Positions 33,077-41,436 of a stretch of DNA of 41,436 nucleotides are shown piece by piece (within the stretch, counting starts at the first letter, position 1; every line of letters begins with the position of its first letter). The stretch spans positions 1 to 41,436 of the forward strand of contig CALXXG010000079.1 of assembly GCA_944392625.1 (NCBI GenBank). The letters run 5' to 3'. This stretch comes from an uncultured Rickettsiales bacterium. Its GTDB lineage: Bacteria; Pseudomonadota; Alphaproteobacteria; Rickettsiales; UBA1997. The notes beneath the pieces are model-generated. The model made no database searches and was not told the origin of the DNA. It saw only the letters and a list, made by a program, of their open reading frames with translations. The position numbers and the translations under genes are program-made.

Positions 33077-34360
33077 TTAAATTAATGATTCGTATACTCC
33101 ATTTTTTGTTTTTTTAATTTTAATTCTATCTTTAAAAGTTGCTGTTTTGTTGTTATTTTTTGGGAAACATGCAAAAAGACCGGTAAAAAATTTTTTAACA
33201 TTGTTAATTTTTTTATCATATTGTTTCACTTCATTTGATATAGCGATATTATTTAAAATTGTTTCTTCTAACGTATTTGATATTTTTTCTTCTTGAATAA
33301 CTGTTTCTTCAGATTTTTCTTCTAATGATTCATATATTGGTTCTAAAGCTAAAATTGGTTCTTGTTTTGGCTTTATATAATTTTGATATGCCTTATTTTG
33401 TCCCAAAGAAAATTCTAGTTCATCTAAAATATTAGGCTTTGATTCTAATATTGTATATATATCCATCGTTAAACTATCTATAATTCTATCAATTAAAATT
33501 TTTCTCTTTTGATCAAAATCAATATCGGTTCTATTATATAAATCTGTATCCTTCATATGTTCATCTGAAATATTTATATAATATATGCCGTGTCTAAATG
33601 TCGTTCCAACCCCATTTAATTCTATATTTTTATGTTCAAAATTAAAACTTTTAAAATATTCTAAAACTTCAATTTTATTTTCAATATCCAATATTTCATG
33701 AATTTTTTTATGAGTTTCTTTACTTAAAAAAACTAAAAATCTTGGATCTTCTGATGATCTATCTAATTTGGCATGATGACTTTCTTTATTGTAAATTGAA
33801 TAATCTTTTTCATAAAATTCTTCAAGTATTTTACGGTAATTTTCACTTCTTGGAGCTGTACTTTCATGGGCATAAAAAACAGAATCATCTGAATTGATTC
33901 TATAAAATTTTATATTTGAAATCTTATCTTTTTCTGTATCTATGAATTTTATAATAGAGTTAAATTTATTTGAATAATTAATAGATTTGTTATAACAATT
34001 ATTAATATTTGAAAAAATTTTTATTTTTTGTTTTGTTGGTGATGCAAACTCTTCGTTTGATGCTATATTGTCTTTTGTTTTACATGTATTAGAATTGTTT
34101 TCTGTTTCATTATAACTACTATTACTATAGTTTAATTTGTTATAACTATTTTTTGGAGTAATGTAAGAAGAAACCCTTGCATTTTTAATGGCAAGGGTTT
34201 CGTTATTTATATCTTTACTATTTATTTTTGCTTTAATATTATTATTGCGTGTGCGAGAATTTCGAACTGTTACTTGTTCATCACAGTAACTTTTGTTATT
34301 TTTTAAAAAGTATTTATTCTTTACTTTTTTATTAGTAAAACTTTGGCGACCTTTTCCCAC
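33077..34360 (-). CDS. Unknown protein with HNH/SHH-type nuclease-like motif
   Basis: 427 residues. The first 140 are Asn/Lys/Ser-rich and look disordered. The middle (about 150-245) looks folded and contains KESHHAKLD (S194-H195-H196), then FLVFLSKETHKKIHEIL (H217, H221). A double His followed about 20 residues on by LVxLSxxxHxxIH is the layout of HNH/treble-clef nucleases of the colicin and polymorphic-toxin (SHH, LHH) type; the central Asn before LV is not obvious (Phe here). A soluble acidic segment and a basic tail (NNKTATFKDRIKIKKTK) follow. Start is GTG with GGGGGA upstream; an in-frame TAA lies six codons before. No signal peptide. Function inferred only. Confidence 0.6.
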   Translation of the reverse strand: MGKGRQSFTNKKVKNKYFLKNNKSYCDEQVTVRNSRTRNNNIKAKINSKDINNETLAIKNARVSSYITPKNSYNKLNYSNSSYNETENNSNTCKTKDNIASNEEFASPTKQKIKIFSNINNCYNKSINYSNKFNSIIKFIDTEKDKISNIKFYRINSDDSVFYAHESTAPRSENYRKILEEFYEKDYSIYNKESHHAKLDRSSEDPRFLVFLSKETHKKIHEILDIENKIEVLEYFKSFNFEHKNIELNGVGTTFRHGIYYINISDEHMKDTDLYNRTDIDFDQKRKILIDRIIDSLTMDIYTILESKPNILDELEFSLGQNKAYQNYIKPKQEPILALEPIYESLEEKSEETVIQEEKISNTLEETILNNIAISNEVKQYDKKINNVKKFFTGLFACFPKNNNKTATFKDRIKIKKTKNGVYESLI

Positions 34361-34533
34361 TTGATCCCCCGATTATGGTTAATATTTCCGCTTGTATTAT
34401 TAAACATTTTTATTTATTTTCAAGCATTTTTTTAGTTTTCTTTTAAATAAAATATAATTAAAAAATATTTATATATATAATATAATTTGTATTTAAATAT
34501 AATAGAATTTTAAAATTGAGTTTTAAAATTTAA

Positions 34534-34561
34534 TTGACTTTTTTTTCAGTATTGTTAAGCT
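34534..34561 (+). promoter_or_regulatory. fabG promoter candidate
   Basis: TTGACT (34534-34539), 16-base spacer and TAAGCT (34556-34561), about 28 bases before the fabG start. Confidence 0.4.
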
Positions 34562-34588
34562 TAACTAAGTTAAAAAATAGGAGTAAAA

Positions 34589-35326
34589 ATGTTTGATGTA
34601 AAGAATAAAAAAGTATTAATAACAGGCGCTTCTGGTGGCATAGGTTATGCTATGGCAAAGTTGTTTTCAGAACATGGTGCTATTGTTGGTCTTTCAGCAC
34701 GAAATGAGGATAAATTAAAAGAATTAGCATCGCAACTAAAGGGTACTAGTTATATCTTCAAAGTTGATTTAGGTAATCTAGAGAGCATTGAAAATTTTAT
34801 AGCAGATGCCGATGAAGGAATGGGTGGGATAGACGTGCTAATATGTAATGCTGGAATAACAAAAGATACTCTAAGTATGAAAATGAAAACTGAAGATTTT
34901 AAAGACGTTATAGATGTAAATTTAACTTCAACTTTTATACTAAATAGAGATATGGCTAGAAAAATGATGAGAAGAAAATATGGCAGAATAATAAATATGT
35001 CTTCAATAGTTGGGGTTATGGGAAATCCGGGACAAGCTAACTATTGTGCTTCAAAAGCCGGCATGATTGGTATGACAAAATCAATAGCGCAAGAATATGC
35101 GTCAAGAGGCATTACAATAAATTGTATAGCTCCAGGTTTTATAAAAACACCTATGACGGATGCTTTAACTGATGAACAAAAAGCGGCGATGCTAGCAAAA
35201 ATACCAGAAGGCAGGTTCGGAAATCCTGAAGATATAGCTAATACAGCATTATTTTTAGCTAGTGATGAAGCATCATATATAACTGGCCAGACAATTCATG
35301 TGAACGGCGGAATGATAATGATATAA
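34589..35326 (+). CDS. fabG: 3-oxoacyl-[acyl-carrier-protein] reductase
   Basis: NADPH-dependent reduction of beta-ketoacyl-ACP in fatty-acid elongation. 245-residue short-chain dehydrogenase: ITGASGGIGYAMA cofactor loop, CNAGITKD, catalytic Ser in INMSSIVG, YCASK (Tyr and Lys), and PGFIKTPMTDAL. Ends with the GQTIHVNGGM FabG-type C terminus. The AGGAG Shine-Dalgarno is one of the best in the window. No acpP or fabD is adjacent; it is a single-gene unit. Confidence 0.95.
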   Translation: MFDVKNKKVLITGASGGIGYAMAKLFSEHGAIVGLSARNEDKLKELASQLKGTSYIFKVDLGNLESIENFIADADEGMGGIDVLICNAGITKDTLSMKMKTEDFKDVIDVNLTSTFILNRDMARKMMRRKYGRIINMSSIVGVMGNPGQANYCASKAGMIGMTKSIAQEYASRGITINCIAPGFIKTPMTDALTDEQKAAMLAKIPEGRFGNPEDIANTALFLASDEASYITGQTIHVNGGMIMI

Positions 35327-35364
35327 TTTTATGTTGCCCCAATTATCAATATTTTTTAAAAATA

Positions 35365-35402
35365 AAAATCAACTATAAAAAATATTTTTTATAGTTGATT
35401 TT
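35365..35402 (+). terminator. fabG terminator
   Basis: A 38-base perfect palindrome (AAAATCAACTATAAAAAAT and complement), 39 bases after fabG. Purely A/T-rich apart from the CAAC/GTTG segment. Confidence 0.7.
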
Positions 35403-35447
35403 AAAAAAATATGTCATATAATAAATAAATGTACTTTAGTAATTAAT

Positions 35448-35475
35448 AAAAAAAGGTTAGATTCTAACCTTTTTT
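35448..35475 (-). terminator. serS terminator, bidirectional
   Basis: AAAAAAGGTTAG and CTAACCTTTTTT around ATT: a compact hairpin with A and T tails on both sides, 12 bases after the serS stop, also able to stop read-through from fabG. Confidence 0.85.
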
Positions 35476-35486
35476 ATAATAAATAA

Positions 35487-36755
35487 TTATTTCTTTTTTA
35501 TAATCGTCTGACCGCCCATATAAGAAACTAGAACATCTGGAACTTTTATAGAACCGTCTTTCTGCTGATAGTTTTCCATAATTGCAATTATTGTTCTTCC
35601 TATTGCTAAAGCTGATCCATTAAGGGTGTGTAAATATACAACCTTGCCATCTTTAGTTCTGTATCTTCCGTTCATTCTTCTAGCTTGGAAATCTCCGCAG
35701 TTAGAACAGCTTGAAATTTCTCTATATTTTTGCTGACCCGGCAGCCATACTTCATGGTCATAAGTTTTTGTAGCCCCAAAACCTGTATCTCCTGTTGACA
35801 ATACAACTGTTTGATAAGGAATGCCTAAAGATTTTAAAATTTCGCTTTCAATTTGACTCATTCTTTCATGCTCTTCTTTAGATTTTTCTGGAGTTGTTAT
35901 AGAAACCATTTCTACTTTTTTGAAGTGGAATTGTCTTAACATACCTCTTGTATCCTTTCCTGCGGATCCTGCTTCGCTTCTAAAACATGATGTGCATGCA
36001 GTTAGTCTAAGTGGCAATTCATCTTCAGATATAATTTTATTTGCGACCCAATTAGTCATTGTAACTTCAGATGTTGGAATTAACCAATAGCCTTCTGTAG
36101 TATGAAAAGCATCTTCTGCAAATTTTGGCAATTGTCCTGTTCCGAACATTGCAATCTCCTTTACTAGTGGCGGCATTGAAGTTTCAATATAACCATATTT
36201 TGCAACAAAATCTATGAAGTAGTTTGATAAAGCTCTTTCTAATTTTGCTAAATCATCAAGCAATATTGTAGATCTGCTGCCATGCAAATAGGCTGCTTGT
36301 TCAAAATCCATCATGCCTAAATTTTCGCCTAACTCATAATGTGGTTTAGGTTCAAAGTCAAATTTTGTTTTTTCGCCCCAAGTTTCAATAACTTTGTTAT
36401 GGCTCTCATCTCCATCAGGAATTCCTTCTTCTAGAATATTAGGTATTCTGATGAGAATTTGATACAATTCATCAGCTTCTTTATTATCTTGAAGTTCTTT
36501 CAATTCATCCATTTTTTTAGCTATTTCATCGGCTTTTTTCATAAGCTCGCTTGCATCTTTCTTCTGTGATTTTAATACGCCGATTTCCTTAGAAATGGAA
36601 TTTCGTTGAGATTGTAATTCTTGCAATTCTGTAATATTTTCTTTTCTTTTATTATTTAATTCAATGATTTTACTAGCCTTCAAATCATAATTTCTTCTTT
36701 CCATCGCTCTGTCGAAAGCTTCAGGATTCTCAACTATCCATTTTAAATCTATCAT
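35487..36755 (-). CDS. serS: Seryl-tRNA synthetase
   Basis: Charges tRNA-Ser. 422 residues: N-terminal tRNA-binding coiled-coil arm (about 30-100, NITELQELQSQRNSISKEIG), then the class II core with MPPLVKEIAMFGTGQLP, TSEVTMTN, the motif 2 region FRSEAGSAGKDTRGMLRQFH and motif 3 NGSALAIGRTIIAIMENYQ. Length typical. Its substrate tRNA-Ser(TGA) is at 41.1 kb. Single gene with its own terminator. Confidence 0.97.
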   Translation of the reverse strand: MIDLKWIVENPEAFDRAMERRNYDLKASKIIELNNKRKENITELQELQSQRNSISKEIGVLKSQKKDASELMKKADEIAKKMDELKELQDNKEADELYQILIRIPNILEEGIPDGDESHNKVIETWGEKTKFDFEPKPHYELGENLGMMDFEQAAYLHGSRSTILLDDLAKLERALSNYFIDFVAKYGYIETSMPPLVKEIAMFGTGQLPKFAEDAFHTTEGYWLIPTSEVTMTNWVANKIISEDELPLRLTACTSCFRSEAGSAGKDTRGMLRQFHFKKVEMVSITTPEKSKEEHERMSQIESEILKSLGIPYQTVVLSTGDTGFGATKTYDHEVWLPGQQKYREISSCSNCGDFQARRMNGRYRTKDGKVVYLHTLNGSALAIGRTIIAIMENYQQKDGSIKVPDVLVSYMGGQTIIKKK

Positions 36756-36823
36756 AGTTTTATAACATTATTAATACCATTATTAATATTACTTTAAAAA
36801 ATATTAATGTAAAGTTTTTAGTG

Positions 36824-37555
36824 CTATTTTTTGTAATTCTTTACTTCTCTATCATTAATTCTTGTCATTTTATTTAACGATTTTTCTAAAGTTGAATTGA
36901 TTTTTTTTATATTTTCGTCATCTTTTATTTCAATCAAATCACCATAATCAATAATTATGGTATTAAATGGAAAAGCTAGTTGGAAAAAATCCCATGTTTT
37001 AAATTGATACTTATTTTTATATGAAATAGAAACGCAGGCTATACCTGTTTTTGTTTTTTGTACGATATCTGTAATTTTGGTATTTAGTCTAAAGGCTGGT
37101 CCGCGTGGTCCATCTGGAGCCAGTACGCAAATTGTACCATTTTTTAACGCTCTCATTGTATTTCTTAACGAGCTTAAACTTTTTTTATTTTTTGCACTTC
37201 CTTTTTTTGGATTGATTGTTGACCCTTCAATAACGCCTATATTGAATGTTGACATTGCCTTTGCTGCTATTTTTCCGTCTCTATGAATAGATGACAAAAC
37301 AACAATTTTTTTATTCTTCTTTAATTCTTCTAAAAATAGCCTATTTAACTCAACAGGAGATATCAAAGAACGTCCATGCCATGTAAATAGAACAATACCT
37401 TTTCCACTATTAACATATTCTTTTATTTTACTATAATCACCTTTAATTATTATTTTAGAAGTTTTATATACAAACCAAATATAAATATGCAATAACCACG
37501 CTATAATTGTTCTTGTTATATTATTATTAAATAAATTTTTAAAAAAATCTTTCAT
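36824..37555 (-). CDS. DUF374 lysophospholipid acyltransferase-family protein
   Basis: About 243 residues. An N-terminal hydrophobic segment (IIAWLLHIYIWFVY), then FTWHGRSLIS where the His plus polar residue replace the HxxxxD acyltransferase box, SIHRDGKIAAKAM, INPKKGSAKNKKSLSSLR and LAPDGPRGPAFRL (the DGPRGP block typical of DUF374). Probably acylates lipid A or another envelope lipid at the inner membrane. A frame extends to TTG at 37567, but GGAGAG sits just before the ATG at 37555, which I take as the start. It lies 26 bases after msbA, so cotranscription with that exporter is likely. Confidence 0.88.
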   Translation of the reverse strand: MKDFFKNLFNNNITRTIIAWLLHIYIWFVYKTSKIIIKGDYSKIKEYVNSGKGIVLFTWHGRSLISPVELNRLFLEELKKNKKIVVLSSIHRDGKIAAKAMSTFNIGVIEGSTINPKKGSAKNKKSLSSLRNTMRALKNGTICVLAPDGPRGPAFRLNTKITDIVQKTKTGIACVSISYKNKYQFKTWDFFQLAFPFNTIIIDYGDLIEIKDDENIKKINSTLEKSLNKMTRINDREVKNYKK

Positions 37556-37581
37556 CTCTCTCTCCAAATACTAATTCTCAA

Positions 37582-39390
37582 TTAAATTGCCTTTTCAAAC
37601 TGTTTTCTATAAAGGTTAGCATATAATCCATTTTTATTTAATAATTCTTCATGATTACCTGCCTCCATCAGATTTCCTTCCTGTAATACGAATATATTAT
37701 CACAGTTTTGCACAGTTGTTAATCTATGAGCTATAATTATAGTTGTTCTATCTTTCATTAGACTATTTAGAGCCTTTTGTATCAATTTTTCAGAAATTGG
37801 ATCTAAAGCTGATGTAGCTTCATCCAATAACAATATTGGAGCATTTTTCAAAACAGCTCTAGCTATGGAAATTCTTTGCTTTTGTCCGCCGGACAATAAG
37901 CAGCCGTTAGGGCCAAGAATTGTATCATAACCATCTTCTAATTCGTTAATAAATTCGTCAGCATTAGCTATTTTACAAGCTTCAATTACTTGTTCATCTG
38001 TAGCATCAAATGTTCCATATCTAACATTATCCTTGACGCTAGCATTAAAAATTAAAACATCTTGGCTAACAACAGATATATTGTCTCTTAATGATTTTAT
38101 AGTAACATCTTTTATATCATGATTATCAATGCTTATAGTTCCGCTTGTCGGATCATAAAATCTTAATAAGAGGTTGAAAATAGTTGACTTTCCACTTCCT
38201 GAATGTCCAACTAAAGCATTGCTTGTCCCGTGTTTTATAGTCAAACTTATATCATTTAAGGCTGATTTATCGGATAGTTTGCAAGTATTTTCTAAAGTTA
38301 CTAATGGTTCATCCTTATCATGAAAAGGATAACAAAAAGAAACATTTTTAAAATCTATATCGCCTTTTATATTTTTTAAGGTTATTGCATCATCTTTTTC
38401 TTTTAAAATATTTTCTTTATCCAAAACTATAAATAATCTTCTTGCGGATACTAAAGCCGTTTGCATTTGAATATTTAAACCGGCAAAAGATTTAGCGGGT
38501 TTGTATATACTTAATAGGGCAGTAATAAATGTAAAAAAAGATCCAGTAGTCATTGCACCATTTATAACCAAAAGACCACCATACCAGATAACCCCAGCAA
38601 AACCAATAGTTCCAGCCATTTCCATCATTGGTGAAGTGATTAGAGATTTTCTAATCATTTTTAATGATAATTTATGACTCGTATGAGCAACTTCATCAAA
38701 TTTTTTTATTTCGTTTTCTTCACAATTATTTGATTTAACTAATTTTATTAAACTAAGACTTTCACCCATAGTTGCACTTAATACTCCAGATAACTCTCTA
38801 CCTTTTGCTGCAAGTGCTCTAAGTTTTTTTCCTATATAAAAAATTGGATAAATTATTATTGGAAATCCAATAAAAGCCATACAAGCAAGAGAAATACTTT
38901 GATTAAACATTAAAATCACTAATGAGACTATAGTAAGAAATTGCCTAATTAAACCTGTTAAAATTAAATTCAAAGCCGTTATTAAGCCATTTATATCGCC
39001 AAACTGATCCAATATCTTATGTGAAGTTTTATTTTGAAAATAATCCATATCAAAGTTAATGAGTTTTGAAAATAGTTTTCTTTTATAATCTAAACTTATA
39101 TCTTCAGTTGTCTTACTCATTATATAATTTTCTAAATAAGTTGTCACCCCAATAATAACTGCCACAGCTATTAATTTTAATGGTATAATAATAAGTGCCG
39201 TTGTATCTTTATCTAAAAATACTTGATCAATAGCTGGTTTAATTAAATATGCCCTGTAGGCAACAGAACCAGCACCTATAAGCATAAAAACAATAGCTAT
39301 AATAAAATAAGGGACATTAGGTAAAAAAACTTCCTTGAACACCCTTCCATAAATACTAAAATTATTATTATAATTAAACTTTTTACTCAT
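37582..39390 (-). CDS. msbA: Lipid A export-type ABC transporter (MsbA family)
   Basis: About 602 residues. The membrane domain (about 25-330, six helices) is fused to an ATPase with Walker A VGHSGSGKST, LSGGQKQRISIARA signature, Walker B ILLLDEATSALD and the H-loop IIIAHRLTT. It flips lipid A-core or phospholipids across the inner membrane using ATP. An insertion of about 20 residues (HDKDEPLVTLENTCKLSDKS) lies between the A-loop Tyr and Walker A, longer than usual. The reading frame opens at TTG 39396, but ATG 39390 is preferred. The acyltransferase downstream supports a lipid A-type role; substrate not provable here. Confidence 0.88.
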   Translation of the reverse strand: MSKKFNYNNNFSIYGRVFKEVFLPNVPYFIIAIVFMLIGAGSVAYRAYLIKPAIDQVFLDKDTTALIIIPLKLIAVAVIIGVTTYLENYIMSKTTEDISLDYKRKLFSKLINFDMDYFQNKTSHKILDQFGDINGLITALNLILTGLIRQFLTIVSLVILMFNQSISLACMAFIGFPIIIYPIFYIGKKLRALAAKGRELSGVLSATMGESLSLIKLVKSNNCEENEIKKFDEVAHTSHKLSLKMIRKSLITSPMMEMAGTIGFAGVIWYGGLLVINGAMTTGSFFTFITALLSIYKPAKSFAGLNIQMQTALVSARRLFIVLDKENILKEKDDAITLKNIKGDIDFKNVSFCYPFHDKDEPLVTLENTCKLSDKSALNDISLTIKHGTSNALVGHSGSGKSTIFNLLLRFYDPTSGTISIDNHDIKDVTIKSLRDNISVVSQDVLIFNASVKDNVRYGTFDATDEQVIEACKIANADEFINELEDGYDTILGPNGCLLSGGQKQRISIARAVLKNAPILLLDEATSALDPISEKLIQKALNSLMKDRTTIIIAHRLTTVQNCDNIFVLQEGNLMEAGNHEELLNKNGLYANLYRKQFEKAI

Positions 39391-39570
39391 TCTCAAAAAA
39401 TTATTTACATTATATATATAATATTTTATTTTTTTGTGTCAATATAATTTTTTTAAATGTCTAAATTAATGTATTTCTCACAAATTTTGTTTTTTTTCAT
39501 ATAAACAGATTGATTTTTACTAAAAAATAGGATATATTATTAGATTTGTTAATAAGTATAATATTTAAAA

Positions 39571-41067
39571 ATGATTGAAGATAAAGCGATTATAGAGCTT
39601 ATTACAAATGATATAAATTTTGATATTAATCAACCAATTGTTAATATATTAGGAAAAAATTCTACAAATTATAATGATGAAACATTTTTTAAATATGCAA
39701 TTAAAAATTTTTCTAAAGAAGATATTATAAATATAATAAATAAGTCTTTGAACAAAAATATATTAAAATCAACATTATATAAAGACAATAAAGGTAAAAA
39801 TTATTTAATAGATATTATAGAAAGAAAAGATCCTGATATATTTTATAATTTTATTAAAAAGATTTTTAGTTGTGAAGAAAAAGATTTTCCATTAAGCTTT
39901 AAAATAAATTTTATAAATTTTAAAGATAACAGCAATAAATCTCCATTAATGTATGCAGTTGAAGCTAATAATATGGAATTTATAGAATGTTTAATTAGTT
40001 TAGGGGCTGATCTTTATAATATTGATAACAATGGACAAAATATAATAGCCTATGCCTGCAAAAATAATAATAACAAAATATTAACATTATTATTAAAGTC
40101 AATTGATTTTAATAAAAGAAAAGAAATAATAAATCATTATGATAATAATCGATATATACCATTAATATATTCTATAGAAAATAATAACTTAGAAGCTATT
40201 TATATCATAATGCAATATGGTGCTGATCTTAACAGGAAAATTTTTAATAATATGACACCATTGATGTATGCCATTGATAAAAACAATATAGATATAATTT
40301 CTGCTTTATTATCCTTAAATGTTGATATTTATAGTATTGATGATTTTGGTAGAAATATAATAATGCATGCATCTTTTAACAGAAATATTGAAATACTTAT
40401 ACTATTATTAAATAGAATTACACCATCTAAAAAATATAAAATGATAAATTGTATAGATAATATGTTTAATACTCCTTTAATTAACTCAATAAAACTAAAT
40501 GATTTTGATTCATTCAACGCTTTAATAGAGCATGGTGCTAATATTAATCAATTTGAACAAGAAGTTATAGACAATAATAACAGAATAAGTAAAATTAAAT
40601 CACCAACTCCAATTTTAGAACTATTGCAACATAATCCAAACAATTTAGAAATGTTAAATGAATTAATTAATAGAGGAAAACTAGATAATAAAAATAAATT
40701 AGATTTTTATGCTGATGATAATAAAATTATAAATAGTGAAGATTTAATATTGGAAAATAATAGAAGATTGACTGTTTTTGACTCGTTGCTTATTTCAAAT
40801 AACATTAATGGGGCTAAAATATTGATAAATAAAATTGACAGTATGCCAGAATATAAGTCTCTTATTAAAAAACATATTATAAATGCTTTGAAAATTATAG
40901 AGAATGGTGTTGAAAATGAAGTTGTAAAGTTTTATTCTGATATTGTAAATAATATATCAAATAATATTGATGATAAAAAATTTACAAAAAATAAAAATAA
41001 TGCATATAAAAATATTAATAATATAAATTATAATAAATCAAATAAAAATAAGACTTTATTAAAATAA
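39571..41067 (+). CDS. Ankyrin-repeat protein with tandem super-repeat
   Basis: 498 residues, Asn/Ile/Lys-rich, no signal peptide or membrane segment. Ankyrin units lie at about 123-330, including SPLMYAVEANNMEFIECLIS, IPLIYSIENNNLEAI, TPLMYAIDKNNIDIISALLS and TPLINSIKLNDFDSF, each with the helix-turn-helix and GAD/GAN turn. The C-terminal 165 residues look helical, then disordered Asn/Lys. Ankyrin proteins of intracellular alphaproteobacteria often act as host-directed effectors. Nothing here proves secretion. It stands alone before tRNA-Ser. Confidence 0.88.
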   Translation: MIEDKAIIELITNDINFDINQPIVNILGKNSTNYNDETFFKYAIKNFSKEDIINIINKSLNKNILKSTLYKDNKGKNYLIDIIERKDPDIFYNFIKKIFSCEEKDFPLSFKINFINFKDNSNKSPLMYAVEANNMEFIECLISLGADLYNIDNNGQNIIAYACKNNNNKILTLLLKSIDFNKRKEIINHYDNNRYIPLIYSIENNNLEAIYIIMQYGADLNRKIFNNMTPLMYAIDKNNIDIISALLSLNVDIYSIDDFGRNIIMHASFNRNIEILILLLNRITPSKKYKMINCIDNMFNTPLINSIKLNDFDSFNALIEHGANINQFEQEVIDNNNRISKIKSPTPILELLQHNPNNLEMLNELINRGKLDNKNKLDFYADDNKIINSEDLILENNRRLTVFDSLLISNNINGAKILINKIDSMPEYKSLIKKHIINALKIIENGVENEVVKFYSDIVNNISNNIDDKKFTKNKNNAYKNINNINYNKSNKNKTLLK

Positions 41068-41122
41068 TTTTTTTGTATAATTTTACTAGACTTTTAAAAT
41101 TTAATATTGTAAAATTGATGAC

Positions 41123-41212
41123 GGATAGGTGGCTGAGCGGTCGAAAGCTCTGGTCTTGAAAACCAGCGAGGGCGCAAGTTCTCCGGGGGTTCGAATCCCT
41201 CCCTATCCGCCA
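41123..41212 (+). tRNA. tRNA-Ser (anticodon TGA), CCA encoded
   Basis: 90 nt: acceptor GGATAGG/CCTATCC, D-arm TGGCTGAGCGGTCGAAAG, anticodon loop CTTGAAA on a CTGGT/ACCAG stem, long variable arm around CGAGGGCGCAAGTTCTCCG, GGTTCGAATCC T-arm, discriminator G and CCA (41210-41212). The long variable arm and G73 are serine identity features. Confidence 0.97.
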
Positions 41213-41254
41213 CTGATACAAATAATCTTTATTTTTTTTTCAATTTTTAATAGA

Positions 41255-41436
41255 CTAAAGGATGAGAACCCCAGGGGTTCGGGCCGAAACGAAGTGTAGG
41301 CAACGTTGAATGCAACCATAATCCACTAGCTAGGCTAGTGGTTCACAAAAGCGAAGCTTTTGCAACACTACCAGCGGAGCTTATCATTTAATATTAATAA
41401 ATTATGAACAGAACTATTGGGTTAATTTAATATATA
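41255..41436. repeat. Palindrome-rich interspersed repeat
   Basis: A relatively GC-rich block in AT-rich DNA with consecutive small hairpins: GAACCCCAGGGGTTC (41266-41280), CCACTAGC/GCTAGTGG (41324-41342) and CAAAAGC/GCTTTTG (41346-41362), then TTATCATTTAATATTAATAA (41371-41400 region). A diverged copy of the part from about 41305 lies at about 25985-26090. It continues to the window edge. Confidence 0.6.

Noticed and set aside
41015-41221. 68-codon minus-strand ORF containing RIGRDSNPRRT
   Set aside because: It is the antisense of tRNA-Ser and the end of the ankyrin gene. RDSNPRR-type peptides are the classic artefact of translating a tRNA T-arm backwards.

Overview
The window is about 41 kb of very AT-rich bacterial DNA (tRNA, SRP RNA and a few repeats are the only GC-rich islands). 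Gene content suggests a host-associated, probably reduced alphaproteobacterium. It has a DUF2163 plus NlpC/P60 pair of the gene-transfer-agent type, a very large Rickettsiales-style TrbL/VirB6 protein, an ankyrin protein, a STAS-MlaE permease, a DUF374 acyltransferase beside MsbA, and an initiator tRNA with an A-U pair in its anticodon stem. Rubrerythrin and a CyuA-type cysteine desulfidase hint at a low-oxygen niche. The lineage is inferred; no rRNA is present to fix it.

Layout. 1-5.1 kb: start of rpmI (minus, cut by the window edge), an unusually long alanine racemase, a HAD-phosphatase gene broken by one in-frame stop, a sulfatase-fold lipid A/cell-surface phosphoethanolamine transferase and rubrerythrin. 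5.3-12.5 kb: lysS, an MlaE-type lipid-transport permease, a frameshifted pseudogene, a DsbA-like oxidoreductase, two GTA-tail-like genes, a TPR protein and tRNA-Lys. 12.7-14.4 kb: an outer-membrane porin, then two minus-strand RNAs: a candidate new ~110-nt structured RNA and the SRP RNA (ffs). 14.4-21.0 kb: an aromatic-amino-acid cluster. aroK-aroA-aroE-aroB overlap end to end on the minus strand, aroC diverges from aroK through overlapping promoters, and aroQ diverges from a small chorismate mutase. A 1.1-kb gene-free segment between aroC and aroQ holds inverted arrays of a degenerate ~26-30-bp repeat around an extremely AT-rich core. 21.0-26.0 kb: dacA, rpmG, a BamE-like lipoprotein coupled to recJ, and cyuA. 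25.9-26.8 kb is gene-free and decayed. 26.8-34.4 kb (minus): trhP, the 1,322-codon VirB6-like gene, tRNA-Leu, a small basic protein, tRNA-fMet and an unknown protein carrying an HNH/SHH-like nuclease motif. 34.6-39.4 kb: fabG, serS, a DUF374 acyltransferase and msbA. 39.6-41.4 kb: an ankyrin-repeat protein, tRNA-Ser and a palindrome-rich repeat with a decayed relative near 26 kb.

How genes work together. The aro cluster covers every shikimate-pathway step after DAHP synthase, as far as chorismate and then prephenate. Alr, DacA, the phosphoethanolamine transferase, the DUF374 acyltransferase, MsbA, the MlaE permease, the BamE-like lipoprotein and the porin all serve a Gram-negative envelope. 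The VirB6-like, ankyrin and HNH-like proteins are the accessory, possibly host- or competitor-directed part. Several genes (lysS, mlaE, aroC, the DUF2163 gene) show no clear Shine-Dalgarno sequence.
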